Shown here: positions 56,364 to 64,000 of the stretch, one piece after another | Numbering within the stretch: the first letter of the stretch is position 1 | Layout of the letters: each line of letters begins with the position of its first letter | From: Paremcibacter congregatus | GTDB lineage: Bacteria > Pseudomonadota > Alphaproteobacteria > Sphingomonadales > Emcibacteraceae | NCBI RefSeq assembly: GCF_006385135.1 | Contig: NZ_CP041025.1 | Span: 1,953,501-2,017,500, forward strand | Length of the DNA stretch: 64,000 nucleotides | Direction of reading: 5' to 3' | Made by a program: the position numbers and the translations under genes | Notes under the pieces: model-generated | What the model was told of the DNA's origin: nothing | The model's input: the letters and a program-made list of their open reading frames with translations, nothing else | Database searches by the model: none

Positions 56364-58028
56364 AGCCCCCGTTGCACCTTCAGTCAGGCCGCGGGCATTT
56401 CTGGCCAGCATTTCACCCTGCTTCTTTTCCGCCATCAGGCTTCTCGCTTTTGCGTAGGCCGGGTCTTGCCAGAAAATAAGGCACCCGTTACAGCCCCGGC
56501 CACAACATCCTTCGACGCCAAGGCGTGGTGTTTTGAACTTGCGGCTACTGTTGGCCTCCGCCTGACTTTCCACAAGCGCATCCCGGCGCTGCAGATACCG
56601 GTCCTCCGTACCTTGTCCCTGCTCGCGCTTCTGGGCTTCCCGGTCGAGTTTTAACCGGTCCCATTGTTCCTGGGTCAGGGGGCGTTCTTTACGGATCATG
56701 GTTAGTTCGGGATAATCCGCTCGTAATCGCGCCTGATCTTCCTGATCAAACCACGCAAAAGGCAGCCGTATAATCGGTTTCTGTCCGGCATTTACCGCGT
56801 CCCGCGCCTGCCCCGTTTCGGCATCAATAAATTCATAGATGCGCAGGAAAATTGTCTGTCGACTACGGGGCGGCACCAGTTCAAGCACATCACCAGCCAC
56901 AATCCGGTTCTTCACTTCCATCAAAAAGCCGTCTTGTTCCACCTTGTGAATCAGACCGGCAAATTCCCATTCCGCCAGTGTCGCCGTATCCTCGTAATTA
57001 TGGGCATGATTGGTCAGGCGGCCTTCATGAAACGCCAGGGTATATCCCCGACTCTGTACCGTTTCCAACTCTTTCAAATAAGGTTCCGGCGACCAGCCGT
57101 CCGGGTTGGCATACCAGTCATCAATCGCCATGCGGTATGCCCGCGCCACCAGCGCCACATAATACTGGCTCTTGTTACGGCCTTCCACTTTCAGGCTGTC
57201 GATCCCGATCTTCAGATATTCATCCAGTTTCGGCATCAGGCACAGATCTTTGGAATTAAGGATATAGGAGCCGCGTTCATCTTCTTCGATCGGCATCAAC
57301 TCCCCTTCCCGCGCGCCTTCTTCCAGCAGAAACTCATACATGTCGCGGGTATGCTCATTCAGTTCAATTTCTTTAATGGTGCCGTCCTTCAGCCGCATGT
57401 GCACCTTGTAATGCCAGCGGCAGCTGTTGGCGCAGTTGCCCTGGTTTGCGCCGCGTTCCGACATAAAATTACTCAACAGGCATCGCCCGCTATAGGTCAT
57501 GCACATGGCCCCATGCACAAAAGCCTCCAGTTTGATATCTGGGCATTTCTCACGAATTTCCACCAGTTCAGCATAAGAAACTTCGCGCGCCAAAACCGCC
57601 AATGACGCCCCCTGTTCGGCCCAGAATTTAACGCTCAGCCAACTACAGATATTGGCCTGGGTCGAGACATGCAGCTCCAGATCCGGCGCCATCTCTTTTA
57701 CATATTGAAACACACCGGGATCGGCTATAATCACGCCATCAGGATTCACCTTGCGCACCGTCTCGACATATTGCTCTAGCTTCGGGATATCCTTGTTGTG
57801 AGAAAACAGATTAAGGGTCAGATAAACCCGCTTGCCATGAGAATGGGCGAATTTTACGCCCTCTACCACGTCTTCCAGCGAGAAGGCTGACTTTGTGCGC
57901 AACGACATATCCGGCGTACCGAGATAAATGGCATCGGCCCCGTAAAGCACGGCCATTTTCAATTTCTGTAAATCGCCCGCCGGCATCAGAAGCTCTGATC
58001 GTTCGGGGCGCGGGGATATTTTCACCAT
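56349..58028 (-). CDS. trhP: U32 peptidase-family protein, TrhP (YegQ)-like
   Basis: 559 residues. U32 proteins of this subfamily hydroxylate U34 in tRNAs with the help of prephenate and a 4Fe-4S cluster. ELLMPAGDLQKLKMAVLYGADAIYLG starts the fold, and FVHGAMCMTYSGRCLLSNFMSERGANQGNCANSCRW (about 186-222) carries the signature cysteines. Compared with E. coli YegQ (453 residues) it has a C-terminal extension with a second cysteine cluster GCCGRGCNGC (about 507-516). Start at ATG 58028 after AAGGA. Confidence 0.85.
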   Translation of the reverse strand: MVKISPRPERSELLMPAGDLQKLKMAVLYGADAIYLGTPDMSLRTKSAFSLEDVVEGVKFAHSHGKRVYLTLNLFSHNKDIPKLEQYVETVRKVNPDGVIIADPGVFQYVKEMAPDLELHVSTQANICSWLSVKFWAEQGASLAVLAREVSYAELVEIREKCPDIKLEAFVHGAMCMTYSGRCLLSNFMSERGANQGNCANSCRWHYKVHMRLKDGTIKEIELNEHTRDMYEFLLEEGAREGELMPIEEDERGSYILNSKDLCLMPKLDEYLKIGIDSLKVEGRNKSQYYVALVARAYRMAIDDWYANPDGWSPEPYLKELETVQSRGYTLAFHEGRLTNHAHNYEDTATLAEWEFAGLIHKVEQDGFLMEVKNRIVAGDVLELVPPRSRQTIFLRIYEFIDAETGQARDAVNAGQKPIIRLPFAWFDQEDQARLRADYPELTMIRKERPLTQEQWDRLKLDREAQKREQGQGTEDRYLQRRDALVESQAEANSSRKFKTPRLGVEGCCGRGCNGCLIFWQDPAYAKARSLMAEKKQGEMLARNARGLTEGATGALSDG

Positions 58029-58101
58029 GGGACAGTCCTTAAAACATAATATATATGCAGGGGAGCTATCCTGTCCGGCGGCAAAAATCAACCAGGATTG
58101 G

Positions 58102-58830
58102 TTAATATGTTAAATAGTCCAGCAGCATTCGACGGGCCTGGGGAATCTTTTTATTGTTAGGCTGCAACACGTACTGTTCAAGAAAAAACTCGCTGAGATG
58201 CAGACCATCGCGGATGTCACTTTCATTGATCTCGCCGCCGCCGCAGAGAAATTTAGGCAGGTTCAGCATTTTGTCATGATAGGGCGCGCCCGCCTCCCGG
58301 CTCACCGCACGCCCCGATTTCGGCGAAATATAAACCAGATCCTCTGTAACGCCCGTCGCGGCGCAGCAGCTGAAATCAAGGCCAAATCCTAATTCCGCAA
58401 GTAGACCAATTTCCCACTGCACCAACAGGGCGCCCCAATTTTCCGGCCTGTCATCGACTCGCTCCAGCGTATCGAGCAAAATCTGTAACGCTTTATAAAG
58501 CGCCGGGTGGGCCTCCCGCTCCATCAAGGTGACGGACAGAATGGCGCAGGCACTGTTAAGCACACCGAGCTTGGACGGGTAATTGAGAAAAGACGCCGAA
58601 CGGGCATTGCGCAGCTCAACGGCATAAGTACCGAGTTGATTTTCCAGCCGGCCGCGCCAGGAAACCATGACTTCATTGCCGGGTTGTAATGTGCCGCGTT
58701 GTCGACGTCCCATACCGCCTTTGACCAGGCCCGCATGCCGTCCATGCTCCGCAGTCATCAGATCAATCACCGCGTCATACTCTCCGTATTTACGCAGACT
58801 TATGATGATACCCTGGTCATGAAATTCCAT
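58102..58830 (-). CDS. recO: DNA repair protein RecO
   Basis: Mediator that helps RecA load on SSB-coated DNA in the RecFOR pathway. 242 residues: N-terminal OB fold with GIIISLRKYGEYDAVIDLMTAEHGRHAGLVKGG, then the helical RecO_C domain with LVQWEIGLLAELGFGLDFSCCAATG; a zinc-finger-like second Cys pair is absent. GGGAGG precedes the ATG. Confidence 0.94.
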   Translation of the reverse strand: MEFHDQGIIISLRKYGEYDAVIDLMTAEHGRHAGLVKGGMGRRQRGTLQPGNEVMVSWRGRLENQLGTYAVELRNARSASFLNYPSKLGVLNSACAILSVTLMEREAHPALYKALQILLDTLERVDDRPENWGALLVQWEIGLLAELGFGLDFSCCAATGVTEDLVYISPKSGRAVSREAGAPYHDKMLNLPKFLCGGGEINESDIRDGLHLSEFFLEQYVLQPNNKKIPQARRMLLDYLTY

Positions 58831-58845
58831 AATTGTCCTCCCACA

Positions 58846-59694
58846 TCACGGGGCATCCTTTTCCGCCTTAAGAGGGCTTACGTCAATTTCCGCCAGATAA
58901 ACCCGTACCTTGCCCCAGCCAATGGCAAATTCCGCATAAACAGGAATTTTGGGCTGTAGCCCTTCAATCTCGGCAAACCAAATTTCCACAGGTTTTGGCG
59001 CCTTCTCTTTCTTTTTCTTTTTGCGCTTTTTCTTTTTCTTCTTATCCGTGGCGATAAAATTCCCGTCCACGACTTTATCAGTGAATTCACAGGAGATCAC
59101 CGGCCCCGTGTAAGTCGCCCGACCGCTGTCCAGCGTCTTTCTCTCCGGGCACTTATGGGCCATATTGAGCAAAAAAAACCCACCAAATACAGTCGCTTCT
59201 CTCAGATCCTGGCTGACCGTCAGGGCATGTGGATTGAGCATTAAATCAAGATAATAGCTCATCATATCCGGGCCCTTGCGCTGCGCTTCGGCGATCGGAA
59301 TGTATTTTGCCTCTTTCTTGAATTTGAAGTCGATATCATGCGCGACAATCTGGCTACTCTCCGGATCAAACCGGGTCTTCGTGGTAAAGTGGCTCTTGCC
59401 CCAACTACCGTCATTATCAAATTCAAGCGGCTTCAGGGCACCATCGGACAGGATATTTCCCCGGACAGAAGATTTACTCTTCATATTACTGAAAATCGAG
59501 GCAAGCCCCGTCACGTCATAAGCCACATCCACCTGATAGGATTCGTTACTCAGACGGGCGCTGGAATATACCTTGGAGATAACAAAGCCGCCCCAGTAGG
59601 CTTTATAGGTCAGCTTTATGCTTTGGGATGATTGAGCATTGACCGGGGAGCTCAATAACGCCATCAGGGACAGGAAAATAAAAAGTCGAAGCAT
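58846..59694 (-). CDS. DUF3108 periplasmic protein with polylysine insertion
   Basis: 282 residues: signal peptide (MLRLFIFLSLMALLSSPVNA) then a DUF3108-type beta-rich domain with AYWGGFVISKVYSSARLSNESYQVDVAYDVTGL. DUF3108 function is unknown. Near residues 217-233 a tract of about 16 almost uninterrupted Lys/Arg residues (TDKKKKKKRKKKKKEKAPK) is inserted before the strand VEIWFAEIEG, encoded by 59001-59046. Start at ATG 59694; an in-frame TTG lies six codons upstream. It follows recO by 15 bases in the reverse order and ends at 58846. Confidence 0.83.
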   Translation of the reverse strand: MLRLFIFLSLMALLSSPVNAQSSQSIKLTYKAYWGGFVISKVYSSARLSNESYQVDVAYDVTGLASIFSNMKSKSSVRGNILSDGALKPLEFDNDGSWGKSHFTTKTRFDPESSQIVAHDIDFKFKKEAKYIPIAEAQRKGPDMMSYYLDLMLNPHALTVSQDLREATVFGGFFLLNMAHKCPERKTLDSGRATYTGPVISCEFTDKVVDGNFIATDKKKKKKRKKKKKEKAPKPVEIWFAEIEGLQPKIPVYAEFAIGWGKVRVYLAEIDVSPLKAEKDAP

Positions 59695-59773
59695 CTCTGT
59701 CTGGTCTTTCAAGATTTATTACCCCCTCACCCCTGCTCTTAATCTAAGCGATTAACGACCCCATAGCCAACAA

Positions 59774-59799
59774 AAAAGGCCGGGCAAGCCCGGCCTTTT
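59774..59799 (-). terminator. Rho-independent terminator after valS
   Basis: GGCCGGGC, a two-base loop and GCCCGGCC (59778-59795) flanked by A4 and T4, about 20 bases beyond the valS stop. It could work in both directions, ending the valS transcript on the minus strand. Confidence 0.85.
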
Positions 59800-59818
59800 C
59801 ATCTTCGTGCAAAACCTT

Positions 59819-62503
59819 TTAGTCCATAGCCGCAAGACGCGCGAGGCCTTCCTTGATTTTTTCGGCTTTTTGCTCTGCCTCAACCAAATTCTTTCGGTTT
59901 TCAGCGACCACATTATCCGGCGCCTTGGCCATAAAGGCATCGTTATTCAGCCGTCCGGAAATGCCGCCAATCTCTTTAGCGAGTTTATCCAGGTTTTTCT
60001 GAAGCCGCGCCTGTTCCGCCGCAATATCAATCACCCCGGCCAGTGGCATAAAGTAAGTTGCTTCACCGACCACGACCTGAACCGCGCCTTTCGGCGCATC
60101 TCCTGTATGCAGATCAATCGTCTCCAGCCGCGCCAGGCGTTTGATCACATCGTCCTGAGCCACGAGAGAAGCAGCGGTCTGTTCAGACGCCCCCTGCACC
60201 AGCATTGTAAGTTTAGCCCCCGCCGGAACATTCATTTCCGCCCGTGCCGTGCGAATGTCCGAAATCAATTGAATGACCCAATCCATTTCCGCCCCTGCAC
60301 CAGCATCAATCAGGGTTTCATTATAGCCAGGCCAGTCTGAAACGATCAGACTTGAAGTTCGGTTTTCCTGCAACGCGCCCCAGATTTCTTCCGTGATAAA
60401 CGGCATGAAGGGATGCAGGGTTTTCAAAATCTGATCCATCACCCAGGCGGCGCAATTGCGGGTTTCCACTTTCGCCGCCTCATCTTCGCCAAAGAATTGC
60501 GGTTTGATCAGTTCGAGATACCAGTCGCAGAATTTACCCCAGGTGAAATGGTAAATCGCGCCTGCTGCGTCATTATAGCGGAAGGCTTCCAGAGATTTCG
60601 TCACCTCGGCCGTCGCCTTGATCACCTCACCGACGATCCATTTGTTGACCGCGAGGGTTGCCGTCGCGGGATCATAATTCGGGGTAACATTGTCGAAACA
60701 GCCGTTCATGTCGCAGAAACGGGCCGCATTCCACAGTTTGGTTCCGAAGTTGCGATAGCCTTCGACCCGCTTTTCAGACATTTTAATGTCCCGGCCCTGG
60801 GCTTCCATCGCGGCCAGGGTAAAGCGCAAGGCATCAGCTCCAAACTTGTCGGCAAGCTCAAGAGGGTCAATGACATTGCCTTTTGATTTAGACATTTTAG
60901 CGCCCTGCTCATCGCGCACCAGCGCATGGACATAAACCGTGTCAAACGGCACTTCTTCCATGAAATGCAGGCCGTCCATCATCATGCGCGCCACCCAGAA
61001 GAAGATGATATCAAAACCGGTGACCAAAACATCTGTCTTGTAATATTTATTCAGCTCCGGTGTATCATCCGGCCAGCCCAGGGTGCCAAACGGCCATAGC
61101 GCCGAGGAGAACCAGGTGTCAAGCACGTCTTCATCACGGATGATGGTTTTTGTCTCTCCATAATGGGCATCAGCCAACGTCTGAGCGTCTTCTTCTGTAT
61201 TGGCGACAAAGATTTCACCATCCGGGCCATACCAGGCCGGGATCTGATGGCCCCACCACAGCTGACGCGAGACGCACCAGGGTTCAATATTGCGCATCCA
61301 TTCGAAATAAGTCTTCTCCCAGTTTTTCGGGACAAATTTCGTGCGCCCATCTTCCACGGCGGCCAGGGCGTTCTTGGCCATGACCTCTACATCAACATAC
61401 CATTGATCGGTAAGATAGGGCTCGATCACAACACCTGAACGGTCACCATAAGGCACCATATGCACTGTGTCCTCGACCTTATCCAGCAGACCCAGCGCGT
61501 CCATATCCGCGACAATGGCTTTACGGGCCGCAAAACGTTCCATGCCGCGATACTTCTCAGGCACACTATCGTTAAGATGGGCGTCATCGGTCAGAATATT
61601 GATCATTTCCAGATCATGGCGTTTGCCGACCATGTTATCGTCAAAATCATGCGCCGGGGTGATTTTTACCGCACCAGACCCCTTTTCCGGATCGGCATGC
61701 AAGTCCGCAACCACAATCAATTTGCGCCCGACAAGCGGCAGGGTCAGGGTCTTGCCGATCAGATCCTGATAACGTTCGTCATCAGGGTGAACCGCAACCG
61801 CGACATCGCCGAGCATGGTTTCCGGCCGGGTGGTGGCAACCGTCAGAAAGCGCCCCTCTTCCCCGTCTACCGGATATTTGAAATGCCAGTAATGGCCGTT
61901 GACCTCTTTCTGCTCGACTTCGAGATCGGAAATGGCGGTCAGCAATTTCGGATCCCAGTTGACCAGGCGCTTCGCTTTATAAATCAGGCCAACCTTATGC
62001 AGTTCAACGAATTTTTTTGTAACGGCCGCGACAAAGCCATCATCCATGGTAAAGCGGCTGCGGCTCCAGTCGCAGCTTTGACCCAGCCGGCGCATCTGGT
62101 TGAAGATCATCCCGCCGGATTCCTCTTTCCACTCCCAGACTTTTTCAATGAATTTTTCCCGCCCCAGATCATGACGGGAAATGCCATTGGCGTCCAGCTG
62201 ACGTTCCACCACCATCTGAGTGGCGATACCGGCATGGTCCATACCCGGCTGCCACAGCGCATCCCGGCCCCGCATACGTTCGAAACGGATCAAAATATCC
62301 TGCAAGGTATGATTAAGCGCATGACCGATATGAAGGCTGCCCGTCACATTCGGGGGCGGCAACACAATGGTATAAGGATCTGCATCAACCCGGCCCGCCT
62401 TGAAAGCGCCCTGCTCCTCCCATGCCTCATAAATCCGCTTTTCAGCCGACTGATAGTCAAAGGATTTATCCAGTTTTGCTTCAATTTCTTGGTCTTCAGA
62501 CAT
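59819..62503 (-). CDS. valS: Valine-tRNA ligase
   Basis: Class I synthetase with an editing domain that removes threonine. 894 residues: [21 protein letters not shown] (HIGH), CP1 editing domain, [12 protein letters not shown] (KMSKS), and a C-terminal coiled-coil (about 825-890). GGAAAG precedes the ATG at 62503. Preceded by a terminator (62556-62584), so it has its own promoter. Confidence 0.97.
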   Translation of the reverse strand: MSEDQEIEAKLDKSFDYQSAEKRIYEAWEEQGAFKAGRVDADPYTIVLPPPNVTGSLHIGHALNHTLQDILIRFERMRGRDALWQPGMDHAGIATQMVVERQLDANGISRHDLGREKFIEKVWEWKEESGGMIFNQMRRLGQSCDWSRSRFTMDDGFVAAVTKKFVELHKVGLIYKAKRLVNWDPKLLTAISDLEVEQKEVNGHYWHFKYPVDGEEGRFLTVATTRPETMLGDVAVAVHPDDERYQDLIGKTLTLPLVGRKLIVVADLHADPEKGSGAVKITPAHDFDDNMVGKRHDLEMINILTDDAHLNDSVPEKYRGMERFAARKAIVADMDALGLLDKVEDTVHMVPYGDRSGVVIEPYLTDQWYVDVEVMAKNALAAVEDGRTKFVPKNWEKTYFEWMRNIEPWCVSRQLWWGHQIPAWYGPDGEIFVANTEEDAQTLADAHYGETKTIIRDEDVLDTWFSSALWPFGTLGWPDDTPELNKYYKTDVLVTGFDIIFFWVARMMMDGLHFMEEVPFDTVYVHALVRDEQGAKMSKSKGNVIDPLELADKFGADALRFTLAAMEAQGRDIKMSEKRVEGYRNFGTKLWNAARFCDMNGCFDNVTPNYDPATATLAVNKWIVGEVIKATAEVTKSLEAFRYNDAAGAIYHFTWGKFCDWYLELIKPQFFGEDEAAKVETRNCAAWVMDQILKTLHPFMPFITEEIWGALQENRTSSLIVSDWPGYNETLIDAGAGAEMDWVIQLISDIRTARAEMNVPAGAKLTMLVQGASEQTAASLVAQDDVIKRLARLETIDLHTGDAPKGAVQVVVGEATYFMPLAGVIDIAAEQARLQKNLDKLAKEIGGISGRLNNDAFMAKAPDNVVAENRKNLVEAEQKAEKIKEGLARLAAMD

Positions 62504-62555
62504 TCGGTATTCTTTCCGCTGCACTAAGTGTATATGTGATGCGACATGGCGCTTT

Positions 62556-62584
62556 AAAAAAAAGAAGAGCCCAACAGGCCCTTC
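62556..62584 (-). terminator. Rho-independent terminator after popZ
   Basis: On the minus strand, GAAGGGCC, a five-base loop and GGCTCTTC form an eight-pair stem with one G-U, followed by T8 (62563-62556). It separates popZ from valS. Confidence 0.75.
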
Positions 62585-62655
62585 CCAAATTACATGATGT
62601 TAAAATAAGCGGGAGAGGTAAAAAAATCCAGTTTCTTTAGCCGCCTGCGCTATTT

Positions 62656-63249
62656 TTATGGTTTTTTGGTTCGGGACAGACGGGCGATTTCCTTCGCCAC
62701 CATCCGTTCCACCAGCGGCGGCAAATTCTCATCCAGCCAGCCGCGCAACATAGGTTTCAGCATTTCCCGCACCAGATCTTCCAAAGTATTACCGGATCCC
62801 TGATAACCGGATGTCAGCAGATCCGACAGAATTCCGAATTGATCCATCGCCAGACCAGAAGAATTGGCAGACATCAGTACCTCGTCACCGACAGCAGGAT
62901 CGACATCATCAATATCACCTTCAAAGCCCATTTCCATTACCGGTTCAGGTTCTGGTTCAGGTTCTTCTTCCGGTTCCGGTTCTGGCTCATCAGGCAGAGA
63001 ATCGAAGACATCTTCTTCTTCGGCCATTTCGGTCAGTTCAAGAACATCGTCCTCTTCGGGCTCTTCTTCAAGCTCTAGATCAACTTCGGGTTCTGGTTCA
63101 GGTTCAGGTTCAGGCTCTGGTTCGGGCACAACTTCAGGGGCAGGAGTTTCTTGTTCCCCAGCGTCCTCGTCATCCTCGGAAATAATTTTCCGAATAGATG
63201 CGAGAATTTCTTCCATCGTTGGCTCTTCTTGGCCTTCCGTTTCGCTCAT
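62656..63249 (-). CDS. popZ: PopZ-like pole-organising protein (DUF2497)
   Basis: Self-assembling polar scaffold that anchors ParB-bound origins in alphaproteobacteria. 197 residues in the PopZ order: N-terminal client-binding helix EEPTMEEILASIRKIISED (8-26), an acidic, disordered linker (27-140) with (EP)n repeats, and C-terminal oligomerisation helices in NTLEDLVREMLKPMLRGWLDENLPPLVERMVAKEIARL. The linker is longer and more repetitive than in Caulobacter (P/E of about 45%). valS-popZ-tolC is a frequent gene order. Confidence 0.92.
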   Translation of the reverse strand: MSETEGQEEPTMEEILASIRKIISEDDEDAGEQETPAPEVVPEPEPEPEPEPEPEVDLELEEEPEEDDVLELTEMAEEEDVFDSLPDEPEPEPEEEPEPEPEPVMEMGFEGDIDDVDPAVGDEVLMSANSSGLAMDQFGILSDLLTSGYQGSGNTLEDLVREMLKPMLRGWLDENLPPLVERMVAKEIARLSRTKKP

Positions 63250-63378
63250 TATCCAATTACCTCGCCCTAAAAAGCGCTATCCCTTATGAATCTACTCTAT
63301 CTAAATACTACACTATCCTATGTAACATTAAAGGTTTAGTGTTTTTTGGGTGTTTATCAATATTATTCTCCTGTTTAC

Positions 63379-63421
63379 AAAAAAAAACGACCTATGGGAA
63401 TAAAAAAACCCCATAAGTCGT
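63379..63421 (-). terminator. Rho-independent terminator after the TolC-family gene
   Basis: Minus-strand ACGACTTATGGG and CCCATAGGTCGT (63421-63387) form a 12-base stem with one mismatch and an AT loop, followed by T9 (63387-63379). It lies 33 bases after the stop. Confidence 0.85.
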
Positions 63422-63453
63422 TGTGAAATGGATTAAAAAATTTGTTCAGCGGA

Positions 63454-64000
63454 TCAATCTTTATCGATTCCCCACCCAAAAAACTTATTTTCAACCTTAT
63501 CTGTATGATCTTCAGGATTATAAGTGGCAATATTCAGGTCCAGATTATCCGCCGTCAGCTTACCCATGCTGGACAGCAAAACATAAGCCGCGATGAACTG
63601 ATCGCGTCTCGCCCGCACCAGGCTCACTTGAGAATCGAGCAGCTCCTGTTCCGCATCAAGGACATTCAATGTGGTCCGTGATCCGACTTCCGCTTCCTGA
63701 CGCACACCTTCAAGGGCAATATCATTGGCGGTTACCTGGTCTTCGGACGCCGAGATCCGCGCTGTGGCCTCGCGATAACCTTCCCATGAATTCCGGATCA
63801 ACTCGGCCACAATGCGCTCCGCAGACAGAGCCTGAAGACGGCGTTGGTTTTCAATCTGGCGGGATTGGCGAATTTGGGAAGACACCGCCCCGCTTTGATA
63901 CAGCGGCATGGTCATCTGGGCGAGAACTTCTTTTGTAGTGGAAGTATCGGTGGTGCTGAAATTTTCCCAGCTTTTACTGTAACGGGCCACAATATCAACC
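63454..64000 (-). CDS. tolC: TolC-family outer membrane channel (C-terminal part; N-terminus beyond window)
   Basis: 182 visible residues, the second half of a TolC/OEP efflux channel: coiled-coil helices QIRQSRQIENQRRLQALSAERIVAELIRNSWEGYREATARISASEDQVTANDIALEGVRQEAEVGSRTTLNVLDAEQELLDSQVSLVRARRDQFIAAYVLLSSMGKL, matching the second OEP repeat. NVLDAEQEL is the usual motif. The reading frame is open to base 64000, so this is cut by the window. Confidence 0.94.
   Translation of the reverse strand, partial: VDIVARYSKSWENFSTTDTSTTKEVLAQMTMPLYQSGAVSSQIRQSRQIENQRRLQALSAERIVAELIRNSWEGYREATARISASEDQVTANDIALEGVRQEAEVGSRTTLNVLDAEQELLDSQVSLVRARRDQFIAAYVLLSSMGKLTADNLDLNIATYNPEDHTDKVENKFFGWGIDKD

Noticed and set aside
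61460-62527. 355-codon plus-strand frame opposite valS
   Set aside because: Shadow of valS; no recognisable domain.
62940-63130. Tandem hexamer repeats as a possible CRISPR array or satellite
   Set aside because: The repeats are in-frame Glu-Pro codons of popZ with no spacers.

Overview
The window is a gene-dense, mostly housekeeping stretch of an alphaproteobacterial chromosome. It carries 73 protein genes (two cut by the window edges) and no rRNA, tRNA, CRISPR array, insertion sequence or prophage that I can see. The lineage call rests on several class markers: a C4-pathway 5-aminolevulinate synthase, a Cbp3-type bc1 assembly chaperone, a PopZ/DUF2497 pole organiser beside valS and tolC, an LdtR-like MarR gene beside hemB, and the gene orders argS-SPOR-nagZ-scpAB-tatABC-serS-surE-pcm and glyA-nrdR-ribD-ribE-ribB-ribH-nusB-thiL. 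MotA, MotB and FliL imply a flagellated cell. I cannot fix the order or genus from sequence alone.

Layout. 1-1432 (minus): 5' part of cytochrome b and the complete Rieske gene of the bc1 complex. 1433-4411: an AT-rich insert with two acyl/aminoacyltransferase-like genes and a polysaccharide-deacetylase-like gene, splitting petA from trmL-hemF. 4500-6736 (plus): trmL, hemF and a lipase-like hydrolase. 9735-6730 (minus): GNAT gene, DUF1285, nudL and cca, the last three coupled by 4-base overlaps. 22165-9887 (minus): a long run of tightly packed genes, dgt, argS, SPOR protein, nagZ, M50 protease, scpA, scpB, tatA, tatB, tatC, serS, surE, pcm and an NlpD-like LytM protein. 22295-24488 (plus): erpA, two unknown genes and xthA. 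28949-24550 (minus): Cbp3 chaperone, yceD, plsX, fabH, ihfA and a MerR regulator. bamE stands alone on the plus strand at 29138. 37200-29616 (minus): rpiB, glyA, nrdR, the riboflavin genes, nusB, thiL and fliL. 39546-37357 (minus): MarR, hemA and a small conserved protein.

From 39768 the layout is more mosaic. The genes hemB, bpt, parC and recO are interleaved with motA, a FemAB-like gene, ilvA, motB, an SLC13-type transporter, a TakP-like TRAP transporter, an Xre/membrane-protein pair with a palindrome-rich upstream region, and a GNAT plus secreted LPMO-like pair. The right end (minus) holds a TrhP-type U32 protein, recO, a DUF3108 protein with a lysine tract, valS, popZ and the C-terminal part of a TolC-family protein.

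Functional themes. Heme and respiration: hemA, hemB, hemF, petA, petB, the Cbp3 chaperone and erpA. Envelope and cell cycle: tatABC, bamE, NlpD-like protein, nagZ, SPOR, scpAB, parC, popZ. Translation: serS, argS, valS, cca, trmL, TrhP. Riboflavin: ribD, ribE, ribB and ribH are present, but the GTP cyclohydrolase II half of RibBA is degenerate, so ribA must lie elsewhere.

The features most worth a second look are thiL, whose only Shine-Dalgarno-supported start is ATT; the LPMO-like secreted protein with a mature N-terminal histidine; the palindromic region of the Xre pair; the degenerate RibBA; the AT-rich insert; and the unknown two-gene cassette at 22714-23668. I found no convincing new defence or mobile system.
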